This document shows, piece after piece, positions 22,890-33,269 of a DNA stretch of 64,000 nt. Numbering within the stretch: the stretch's first letter is position 1; every line of letters begins with the position of its first letter. The position numbers were made by a program, and so were the translations under genes. The DNA lies in NCBI GenBank assembly GCA_017590115.1, contig JAGGNK010015447.1:1364001-1428000 (forward strand), written 5' to 3'. The DNA is from Montifringilla adamsi. Taxonomy: Eukaryota > Chordata > Aves > Passeriformes > Passeridae. The notes under the pieces are model-generated. The model did no database searches. It saw only the letters and a program-made list of their open reading frames with translations, and was not told the origin of the DNA.

Positions 22890-25800
22890 GCCAGTAACCA
22901 AAAAAAAACCAGCAATTGGGGGGAAAATAAGATTTTGGTAAAATTAAGAGTTTTTTTGAGCACTAGCATCTAGTAAAATTTAAAATCCATGATTATTCAG
23001 TTGGTAAGGAACATAAAGCCATGGCAGGGGAAAAAAAAGTCCTACTGATATGCCCTTTTAGAACAGAGCTAACATCAATAATTCTTGCTCTGTGCATTAA
23101 GTTTTAATGTGTAGACAGGCACTCTGTGCATAGCAGGGTTTCTGAGGAGTCATCAGTGAGAGCTAATAAATGCCTGTCATATGAAGAATACATTACAGAG
23201 GGAGCCAAGTTAAGTGAATCATTTAGTTACCATTAGTCATTTTTCATTAATATTTTTAACTGTAGTATTATCCACTACACATTAGGTAGGATAGAGAGGA
23301 TAATGCCTGTGATGTACTTTATCCTAAAAACAGAGATTTCTTCCAAAATTGTGTGTTGTTGGTGGGGATCAGGATGAACATTTCAGCTGTGATCTCAACG
23401 GTGTCTTTTTTGTTTTTTTAAGACTACAGGAACCCAGATGGGAAAGGAAATAATTTCATCACATGGCTTGGCATTACCCAGCCCCGGCCATTTACATTAA
23501 TGGCAATTGAATAGTAATAACTGTGCTGGAAATGGAAATACCTATAAGCATGTTTAATACTGGGTATTAAAAATAGCACTGGAAAGGAATTTCCACAATA
23601 GCAAATGCATTATTCCAATCCGGTGTGTTCCATTCTGGGATATGCATCTGCTCCTGTGATCCGGTTCAGCTGTGACCTTTGAAGCACAACCAGACTGGGA
23701 CCACTGGGAACAGAGGTGGGAGAGAGCAGGGAACTGTCCATGGCCCTGCAGGTCCTGCTCTGGACTCGAGTCACTGCTGGGCAGGACTCCCTTTTCTGAC
23801 AGATGGTTCACTTGAGGGCTGGATGAAGCTGGGGTCCTGACAGTCAGTCATCATGGAAGAGTTACAAGAATAAATATGCTGGATCTTACTCATGCTCATA
23901 AATTTTTCCATAGGATAATGTGCTTCTGTCACTTCACACTTTTTTCTTTTTATCTGGGGTTTTTTTTTTTCTTTACTATCTGTTCTAAACTCAAGGATTC
24001 TGATTTCTAAATGTAATAACAGCATGGTTGGGCATACATGTGAAGATGTATCCTTCTCAAGATCCCAAGCATTTAACAGATAGAGAAAGAGGTACACACT
24101 TGAGGTGTGATATAAAGGCTCATTAGCATGGATTTAAGATTACTCCCAAATTTGCATCATTCTCGACTTACATCAGTAATGTTCCACTTCTAAAACTACT
24201 CTCCAGTAGTTGCAGAGGCTCCAAGGAGACAGGGAAGAAATTAAAATAAATTTTAGAAACTCTTACAAATTACATTGCACAGCTTTTTCTCAACTGTGAC
24301 AAAATTTAAAGTGAAGTTTGATGGTTCAGTGTCTGTGAAAGTTAGAAAAGGATACTGTAATTCTCTTTGGAAGAATGAGACACTGCCTTTTAAAGCATCA
24401 AAAGCTTTGGTCTCTGCTTTTGATGAGATGTGAAATAGCAGCTCCAAAACATGTAATTGTCTTAGAAATAAAATTTGCACATATTCCAACTCAGGCTAAT
24501 ATTATCCAGTGGGGAATGAATTTGCACTGTAAAGGGAAATACACACCATTTTTATTTGTGAAGTAAATTACTCTTGCTACTATTATCTTTGTTAAGTGTC
24601 CCAAATTATTTTCTTCTGTATGTTCCAAAAGTAATTTATTTGTACGTGTGGACATGAATTTTTTATTTTCTGAAGGATGCAGAACTGTCAGATGTGGATT
24701 TAACCACAAATCAGATATGTTACAGCATCTGTTGCTGTTCCCTTGGGACAGGCACACTGGCAAGAACAGTATCCAGCCATCAGCTCCTTGCAGTAGTTTT
24801 CAGTGACTGAAGTAATGCTCTCTCTGGAGGATCAGAACGTGTGTCCATGGCAAGGGGGGCTGCAACCAGGATGTTTGCTTCTGTGCACCGCTGAATGACT
24901 CCTAAATTTTAACACAATATCTGGAGCAGAAACAACCTTTGTCTTTACTTTTTGATTTTAGAGTAAAGTTCGCAGGGGTGATGTGAAGAACCCCAGTCAC
25001 ATATTGTTGTATGAGCACTGCGGCCCTGTGGTGGAAAGCAGTGATTAGGACATGGCTATAAATCTGTAGGGGAGGTAAATTTAAGAGATGTTATCAAGTA
25101 GTAGCCTATTTGCATATCAGATGAATCTCAGAAAAAGTGATTTGGACACATAAATATTCCACCTTTCTGGGCTGTGTCCATATGCTGACTATCAGCACCA
25201 ATAGCTTCTTTAATGAGTAGAAATATTTCACTGTTTCACATTCCCCAGGGCTTAATTTTTGTAAGTGAACTGCTGATTCAGTTCTACCTCACAAAATAAC
25301 TCAGTTTGGCAATAATTCAAGGCTAAAAATGTGAGCTGTAACTGCCTGCTCTTCATCAAACAAGCAATTACACAGAACAGTGCATCATTCCATCAAGCAA
25401 TGTTTAAATTCTTCTAATTGCGTTTTAGAAAGTGATGTCTCCTGGTTTTGCTTTTTTTCCTCAGTGGCTCCCAGCACCATGGCTGTAGGCAGCTCACTGT
25501 GATAGTGTTTGATCCTGGCCTCTGCAGGCTTTGAGGGTTCAGGGTTGGTTCGGAAATGCTAATGTGTTTTTCTTGTTGCTGACCTTATCAATCCTTCAAC
25601 CAGACTGAATCATCTGACTGGGTCTTGATCTGCTTTCCATGTCCTTTTCCTCATTTGGCAGCCACTCAGCACTAAAGGTTTGACTGGAGCATTGCACGAG
25701 GTCATTTGTGTATCACATTCCTACTTCATTTATGTATCATTTGTACTTCTTCAGATCTTACACAGATATCTGCAGGGATTTACATAAGATCTAGATTTTT

Positions 25801-27085
25801 GACCTCAAGACTGGGATGGACCACTTTATTATCAAAGAGCCATTTAAGATCTGCACATCTTAAATTTGAAAGCCAGCATTTGTCTTTGTTCAGCCCCATG
25901 TTTTGGTGGTGCTGATGGTACTACCTGTATTCATGTACCCAAGCCCACCCTTTGCTTGCCTCTGATAAGGTAAGAGGGCCACTGGATTAAATGGTGTTTG
26001 GATGGGATGCTGTGGAGGTGGTGGGAGGAGCCTGTGCTTCACCCATGTGCTCATTTTTGAGCCGTGGTGCAGGACAGGGGTGGTGTGCTTTCCAGGGCTG
26101 CTGTAAATGCTTCAGGCAGCCAGCAGCATGGAGAGTTTTGAAGTGCAATTCTGACACAAAATGGCTGCTGCACAAAAATATTGCATACATGGGTCTTGTG
26201 CTCTCAGCTGATGCTGGGAAGGGCTGCTTGAGTTTCTCGCTATGAAGCTCCATTTGGGATCTGAAAACTGGAAAATTTTTCATCTTCTCCTTTTCTCTTG
26301 CCCCCTCCCCCTGCTCCAAAATGTAATGAGAAAAAAAAAAAAAAAAGGTTCAGTGGCCCAAATAAAATCCACAGGGAGGCTGGTGCAGGCTCTGAAATTT
26401 CCAGTTTGGTCTATTTTTGCTCCTGTTCCCAGTGTCTCAGAGGTGGAGTGCAATAGCTTGGCTCAACTCCTTGTCTTTGGTGTGCCAGTAATTGTCAGAG
26501 TCTGAAATACTCTTGACAGGATTGTTTCATGGTGGAAAAGGAGAAATGGGGTGTAAGCTGGGCTTGTTTTAACAGGACTGATTCTGACAGGTTGTAAACA
26601 ATAAAAAATTCTGCAGGAAGTCAGATGTTGGAGCTTGGGCTGTATTTTTAATCACTTGGCATTGTATATAAATAAGCAGGTTTGTGAAGTAGAGTGGAGC
26701 TGTATTTGCATGAATGCCTTTCAGAACTAAGGCACATTTCAAAGGAAGAAAATTGTCATTTTTATCTTTTGTAAAAGCCTCATGGTGGTTTCATTGTTTG
26801 GATTGACATACAGTGATAACCATTAAAAAATTGAACATTTACTACCAGTTCAAGGCTAAACCCAGAACAACACAGCATTTCCCTGAATTTGGAATATTTA
26901 ATTGCCAGTTGAAACACTGTAATCTGATAAGCAGTGATCTCTGTAGATAGCCATATAAATTAATATCTAAGCTCATATGGAAAACATGTCCTTCATAGAT
27001 AATTCTGTATCTTTTGATAAAAGCCTTGAAAAACACTGGCAGAATACCATTTCTTTTGCTTGGTTTTTTTTTCTTGTTATTGCAG
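22890..27085. other. Unique non-coding DNA
   Basis: No supported gene or interspersed repeat. It contains a 10-bp perfect hairpin at 24396-24425, a pyrimidine-rich acceptor-like site ending at 25464 without an open downstream frame, and an A16 run at 26331-26346. The final 25 bases are the T-rich acceptor tract of the candidate exon that follows. Confidence 0.65.
24396..24425. repeat. Perfect 10-bp hairpin
   Basis: CATCAAAAGC (24396-24405) is the exact reverse complement of GCTTTTGATG (24416-24425), with a 10-nt loop. No flanking extension of the stem. Confidence 0.85.
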
Positions 27086-27186
27086 ACATCCTAGCGAACC
27101 CAAAATGGAAGTCCTAAAAATTGCATTATGCTGTCAACCCATGTCACAGCAGTACAATAGTTGTTTTATCGTTGGCAGCTGCTTCT
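27086..27186 (+). other. Candidate exon (101 bp), coding or non-coding RNA
   Basis: Seen: a T-rich acceptor tract (ten T in a row, then CTTGTTATTGCAG) ending at 27085 and a consensus donor GTAAGTAATG starting at 27187. Of the three frames, two hit a stop within the exon. The third is open for 33 codons, includes PSEPKMEVLKIALCCQ, and leaves one base of a split codon at each end. I do not recognise the peptide. Its entry phase does not match the exit phase of the candidate exon at 6030-6115, so the two cannot be directly joined as coding exons. A long non-coding RNA exon or an untranslated exon is equally possible. Confidence 0.3.
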
Positions 27187-28383
27187 GTAAGTAATGACTT
27201 CTAAGCTATACCCCTACATTTGAGCAGTGTGCAGTAAGTCATGTATTCTAAATCAGTTCAAAATGGAACAGAGATGAGATTCCTGCCTATTAACGTGGGA
27301 CTAAGAAGAGAAGTCTATTATAGCCACTGCAATCATAAATAAGGGGTTTATAGTTCTGTCTCCCCCCTAAATGGTAAGGAACCTCTGGTACTTGTGTAAT
27401 AATTTTCACTGCAGTAATTTTCAGTCTTATATAGGATAGAATTATATTTGCCAGGTATTGTTCCTGCTGTCTGCTTCCTGAACTCTCTCTTTTGACCTTT
27501 TTTTGATGAGTTGACTGCTTGTGAGACACCTCTCCATTACTGCTGTTTGAAAATCCCATGTTCACATTTCCAGGTTAGGAGCCTTGGTGACATGTCACGA
27601 GCTGGTTAGGTGCATGCAACAGGTAAATACTGTGATATAAAGAGGGCTCAAGTGAAAACCAACAATGAAAGCCCTTCTACCTTCTAGCAGCACAGAGCAT
27701 ATTTGAATGTATTTTTGAATACATCAAAGAGCTGGGCATCACCAGGGTGCTGTTCAGCTGTGAGGCTCTTCAAGCTGTATTGAGTGAGGCTCTCAGTCAG
27801 TGTTTTAAGGATTATTGCACCCCTCACCATAATTCCTAGGCTCTGCTGTCTTGTGTGTTGCCCTGGCTTCATGAGCTGCTGCGTGCTGAGACCTTCATTC
27901 AGCAGAGTTCATAGTCAAGTGTGAGCTTCAAGAGTGAACTTGAATAAATTGCCAAAGAGAGGCTTGTATGGGGAGTGCTGTATTACTAAATTTCTGTTCT
28001 TTTTACATAAGATATGAGCTGCAGTTGCCAACTGCCAATCTGACAGTGTGGGTGAATGTTGGAGAGGCAGTGATTAGGGAAACTGAACTGTGTGGTTGTT
28101 CTTCCTCTGCTCTCTTCATTATTCATAAATTCACAGTTAGTGTCTCTGTAGTTAATAATTCTCTATGCTTCTGTACAGCCTTCAATCAGAGGATCTCTAG
28201 TACTGCGTGAACATCAATGAATCAGCGTCCTCTCACTGTGTCTCTGTGGGCACGTTTAATCCTGGTTCAGTGTCTTGCCCAGTGTGCAAGTCTGGTTTGT
28301 GCTGCCCTTGGAGCACTGAGCTTTATTTTTTTAAGATCATTACTGCAATATACTAAAAGCAGCCATCTAACCTTTGTAGAAAC
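27187..28383. other. Unique non-coding DNA
   Basis: No gene, transposon or structured repeat was recognised. Only short open frames. Confidence 0.65.
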
Positions 28384-28469
28384 AAAGATTGATTTCGGTT
28401 TGAAGGGACATTAAAGATCATCTAGTTTCAACCCCCTGCCACAGGCAGGGACACCTTCCACTAGAACAG
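28384..28469 (-). mobile_element. CR1 retrotransposon 3'-tail fragment
   Basis: Read on the plus strand it shows the reverse-complement CR1 tail: gaagggacattaaagatcat, tctagtttcaaccccctgcc, caggcagggacaccttccac, tagaacagg. The element is sense on the minus strand and keeps only about 85 bp of the 3' untranslated tail. It lies about 150 bp from the next CR1 copy in the same orientation but duplicates the same part of the family, so the two are separate insertions. Confidence 0.88.
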
Positions 28470-28617
28470 GTATACCTACCAACAGCACTTGTTTTTCAGG
28501 GCTGGATTTACAATACTGGAAGAAGGAGAGTTACTAGTGGGTTTCCTTTACTTGTTAGTTTGGTGCTTGTAGCTAATGTTTCTCAACCTGAAGGACATAA
28601 TGTCAGGTCTGTGACTT

Positions 28618-28910
28618 AGAATCATACAGTAGTTCGGGTTGGAAGAGACTTTTAAAAGTCATCTAGTCCAGCCTCCTGGCCATGGGCAGGGACATCTTCA
28701 ACTAGGTCAGGTTGCTCAGAGCCCAGTACAACCTCGCCTTGAACACTTCCAGAGATGAGGCCTCTGCAGCCTGTCTGGGCAACCTGTTCCACCGTTTCAC
28801 CACCCTCATTGTAAAAAAAATTTCTTAGTCTAAATCTACCCTCTTTCAGTTTAAACCATTCTTTCCTTGCCAAATCCCTCCATGCCCTTATCAGAAGTCC
28901 CTCTCCAGCA
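28618..28910 (-). mobile_element. CR1 fragment with end of ORF2 and 3' tail
   Basis: Minus-strand CR1 copy of about 290 bp. From its 5' side it codes the C-terminal end of CR1 ORF2: ARKEWFKLKEGRFRLRN is readable from about 28873 downward, just upstream of the family's usual stop. The frame then drifts through the region that normally encodes the last residues, and it continues through the tail (gcctcctggccatgggcagg on the plus strand). The tail ends at 28618 with a tgattcta-like octamer variant. It is 5'-truncated, as is usual for target-primed retrotransposition, and cannot encode a working protein. A coding shadow of 73 residues is part of this fragment, not a host gene. Confidence 0.93.
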
Positions 28911-31900
28911 CTAGGACGCTAGCTTTTGGAATTAAGGCATTTTAGATCTAATTTCCACTTGAACAGATGTTGATTATTTGTATGAAATTACAGAGACCAG
29001 AGAGGCTACAGGCGTATTGCCTGATAGCTGAGCAGTGAGTGAGTGTGAGAGAGACAGTGCCACTGATTGTCCCACATACTGCTCACTGCCCTTTGGGGTA
29101 AAATGGCACTTCATTTTTCTGACTGTTCTGATTTTCTTTGCATGTGGTCAGAATTGTTCCAATTCTGAGCAGGAGAAATAAAATGTCTGGTTTGGTTGAA
29201 AACGTCACATTTTGCACTGGACAATAATTTGCATATTTCTGCAGATGGATTTCAACAGCTCTGGGTGTTAGCTATTAATGTAGAGTTATAAATAAAGCAA
29301 AGGGTGTTTGTAGCACATAGAGAAGAAAGGTTTTGATCTAAGAGATTGAAATAAATGGAGTCTTACTTTAGAGAGAATGAAAAAATTAGGCCAACAGAGT
29401 AGCCTTAAATTCACGGAAACCTTCATCTGAATTTGCCTCTGGTCTCCTGATTTGATCAGTATGCTAGCAACCTTCCTAATGAAGTTATGTCTTATCTAAT
29501 AAGCTTTCTAGGCTTATTAGGCAATGCCTAAGTTTCAAGATTTGCAGCTAAGAAGGAGAAAGCTCAAACCATTAGAAATCTCTCCAACTAAGTGGGTAAG
29601 TTTCTGTAGCACTGAGCAGACTCAGAGTTGGCAGGACTTGAAGTGGTCACAGTATTAAACACGGAAAAGTTTAGTATGCAAATGAGGATCATTGTTTAGA
29701 GAGGAGCTACAGGAACAGTTTTGGCAGTATAAAGGTTTCATTTTCAACTTCATCTTTAGAGGACTTTCACTTCTCCCTCACATTTGATTTTCTCCATCAG
29801 CCTTTGCACAGTGCCCTTTAGTAGGATAGTTTCAATACTGCTCTGGCACGAACCTACGCATGCTTTCATCAAGTTTTCTGTTTCTGATGACACGTTCATT
29901 GAAATCTATCCCCACTTGCCTGTTCTTGATTGCATTCAGTTCACAAGGTGATGTGTTGCATGATTCATTAAATGCCTGATACATGCTAGGCCTTTTCAAG
30001 ATTGACAAAATGGGCATGGTGAAAATGTCAGTAATCTTCCCCAGAAATGCCAGTCATTTTCTTATCAGCACGCTTCTGTACAGCTATTGTGTTTCAGCTT
30101 TTTCACTTTCTTCCTATTCAGCTTTCATAATATAAAAAAGATGCAGTGGTAGCTACAGGTAAGTCTGCTGTTTCCACCCTAGAAATTAGAGCATCACAGA
30201 ATCTTCTGTCTCTCCTCTGCCTCTTCTTCCCTCTTTCCTCTGTCAGTGCAAGCAGAGCACTTGATGCTACTGAGTCAAGAGGGTTTTGTATACAAAGAGG
30301 TGGAATAATGGGGCTGTTGAGGTCAAAATCTCTTTTGCGGTGATATGTGCTAAATTTGCCAAGGGACTCAGCTGGTACCCTCTGCCTAAAAACCGCAGTG
30401 TTAACCAGCAGGAATCAGCTCATGGAGCAGTTTCAGTGCAGAAGGCACAAGTGCAGAAGCTGCGCATCATGCTTTGCTGTCTCCTAAGCAGTTACTTGTA
30501 TAAAAGGAGCGTTAATTTTAAAGTGTAACAGCTGAAGCAAAGTATATTTGTAACTCGTACAGTGTTCTGAAAGAAACAGCAGTAACATTTAATGACAAAC
30601 CTTAATGTAAATTGTACTTGTTCACTGGAGTCCTCCTTTCAAATCATCACCTTTACATAAATCTTTTACTAAGAGAAACAGGCAGGTGGAATAACATGAT
30701 AGTAGAAGCTCCAAAGGTAGTAGATTTTTACAGCAAAAGCAGACGCTGCCTGGAGGAATATAATTCTTCCCATTATACATACACATTATTTCTCTTTAGA
30801 ACACTGATTTTTTATTTTAATGGAAACAAAGCTAGTCCTCCATTGCATGGGCTCTGTAGGCTTCTTAAAGCCAGTGGACACATTTCTGGGAAAGCAGAAT
30901 TGGACCTCTTGTGTTTTCTGCTTCTGTAGAAATTAGACTAATGTGGATTTGTCCAGAGGCAAGTATTAAAGGCACCAATTTTTCCAGAAAGAGGACATTA
31001 AATAGAGACCGTGTTGGTGACACCTGCAAGATTTGGTATTGTATTATCTGTCATCAGCATATGGCAGCCTGGATATTTAAGGAGGTGGAAAACTTTGACT
31101 ACAAAGTAAATTCCTTGCTACTGTGTTTGTGTCCTGTTCACTTCATTAATACCTCCAGCAGTTTAAATAGCAGAAAAGGGAGACCTGTCTGCCAGGCTGG
31201 GGTGGCACAAGCACTCCTTCCATGCTCACCTTTGGCATAATTTACAGCCTGCCATATTTTCCTGCTCTCTTCAGGTTGGTGAGGGGAAAAAAACCTGCTA
31301 GGAAAGGATAAATAAATATTTTTGAGACTGGATTTATCTGAAGCATGGTAATATTTTCAGTTATTAGCTCAGGCATAGCTCTGAAGCAGGCAGGTTGGAT
31401 GGAGAGGATGCTGGAGATGAAGGCTCCTCACTCAGGCTGTAGCTGAAGACAGTGAGGCTGCACCTGGTTGAAGATGTGCAGAGTAAGTTGGTATTGTTCA
31501 GGCTTGAAGTGTCAGGGAAAAAAAAGACAGTTTGAGCAAGAAAAAAACCCATCTTCTTACGCAAGGCTCAGTGTAGCAGCTCATTATGGCTGGAGTGCTT
31601 TACCTGCCTCAGCCATGGTCTCTGGGTTGCTCCGGGGAACTCCCGATTCCCCATTTGTCAGGATCATGGATATCCTGTTTGGAAACACCATTACTGAATG
31701 TACTTCCCCTTTGGCTTATTAGGAGCTGCAAAATCTCTTCCAAATGTGCTCTCCACGTCGTCTGTAATTTGTTTGGTCTTTGTGCTGTCCAGCTAGCATA
31801 CTACATGGTTACGTTTGCCGAATTGGTATAAAAATGATAAAAAATACTGGTATTGTGTTGACAAAATAAATTTTTTTTTTCTTTTGATGTCTTAATCTAT

Positions 31901-33163
31901 TTCAGAAAAAATCATCCTTTTAAGTCAGGGTCCCACTTTGCGGGCTTTCACTTAATCTACCTCTTAATAAAACTTAGATTAACATACAGATCTCTAAACA
32001 GCATTTAGCCTGTATGATGTCACTGTTCTCTTTTGCCTCATCCTATTTCAATTTCTACTCTTTATCAGCAGCAATCTTCATCTCCTCTACACCTGAAGAG
32101 AAAATAGAGAAAATTAAACCTCCCAGCTTAGCCTGTATGCATTAACCCTTTAGCATAATCATTGTAAAATAAAGGTAATTATATTAGGCAAACATTGAGG
32201 GCTTATTCAGATGGATGATAGAAGTATTAAGAACAAAAGGTCATCTACTTAGCCAATTAAATAGACATAACAGTACTGAATGCTTCTCCATGTGACACTT
32301 GATACAGAATTTGACCGCTGCTTTTGTTAATATTTGCCCATCTCCTGCTGCTTTTGAGATAAGTTCTTTCTTCTAGTCCTGAAATTGAAGAGCATTATCT
32401 GTCCACCCAATTATAATAATTATTATTATCGTTAATATTATGCATGTACAATAGGGCTTAAAAGGTACAAATTGGGTAAAAATTGTGCTCAGTCAAGAAA
32501 AGCTGTGTTGCTCTAATGGATCAGTGGTAAAACTCTAGTAGACTGAGACAAGTGGTGTTGGAGGCAGTTTTGATACTTCAACTTTAACTGTTCCTCCAAA
32601 CTTTATATTTGCATGAGATATTTAATGCAAGTTCATGTGATGTTTGGTTTCAAATGACAGCTGTTTCCTTTTAATTTGCACAAAGATATTGCAAAACCCA
32701 GAGGAATTTCTGTAATGAGGTTTTAAAATCCCTCCTCTTTTCCCTCCTGGATCTCCCAGTGAGGATAACAGTCATTGCCTCTCAGTGTTACTGTGCAAGA
32801 AAACCAGATGACAGTTGAGCTGTAGAAAATTTGTTATTTAGTCTGAAACATGGACTTGAAGAAGAGGTTGTTCTTATGCTTCCAGTCATGCATTTAAACA
32901 TTTGTTTAGGAGCCTCCAACGCTGAGGTTTGCACTCATTCCCTGGCTGCTGGCACCCTCCTGGGCAGGGGAGTTGCAGCAGCCCCTGGGGCCTGGCAGCC
33001 ATTGGGATTCCATTTAGGGACTTAAGTGGGACCAAAATGTGGAAGGCTTGGGCTTGCCCCGTGTCTTTGTTAAACTACACGTGTATTACAGGCGTTAGTA
33101 AAACTAAGGTGGCCCCTTGTGTGAAGATCTCACCTCATAAGTAGGTGAGGCAGGTGAGAGGTT
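28911..33163. other. Unique non-coding DNA
   Basis: No supported gene. A pair of overlapping palindromes lies at 29496-29531. The part from about 31,860 to 32,460 is strongly AT-rich, repeat-free and contains a degenerate ATT tract near 32,410-32,441. This could be a conserved non-coding element, but conservation cannot be judged here. Confidence 0.6.
29496..29531. repeat. Two overlapping palindromes
   Basis: CTAATAAGC (29496-29504) pairs exactly with GCTTATTAG (29512-29520) around a 7-nt loop. TTAGGCA (29517-29523) pairs with TGCCTAA (29525-29531) around a single A. The two structures share TTAG and would compete. Confidence 0.88.
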
Positions 33164-33269
33164 CCCATCCCTGTTTTACAGATGGGGAAATGAAGTGTAG
33201 AACGATGACATGGCTTGGTGCAGACCACAGGGGAAGCCAAGGAGAGAGCAGCAATTGAATCAAGGTCTC
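33164..33269 (+). mobile_element. Probable MIR/CORE-SINE relic
   Basis: Ordered words of the ancient tRNA-derived MIR-type SINE are present: cccatccctgttttacagat, ggggaaatgaag, then a diverged tgacatggcttgg (family tgacttgcccaagg), gaccacag, a diverged gcagag-like stretch, and cagcaattgaatcaaggtct (family 'attgaacccaggtct'). The order and spacing fit the 3' half of the SINE, with many substitutions expected of an old copy. Such relics are rare in birds. The alternative is a chance resemblance, less likely because four blocks fall in order. A homology search against amniote MIR consensus sequences would decide. Confidence 0.65.

Noticed and set aside
22706..22969. Lys/Asn-rich and Phe-rich open frames through the A12C array
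   Set aside because: Pure translation artefacts of a simple repeat.
28652..28873. 73-codon minus-strand open frame
   Set aside because: It is the end of CR1 ORF2 and its tail, not a host gene.
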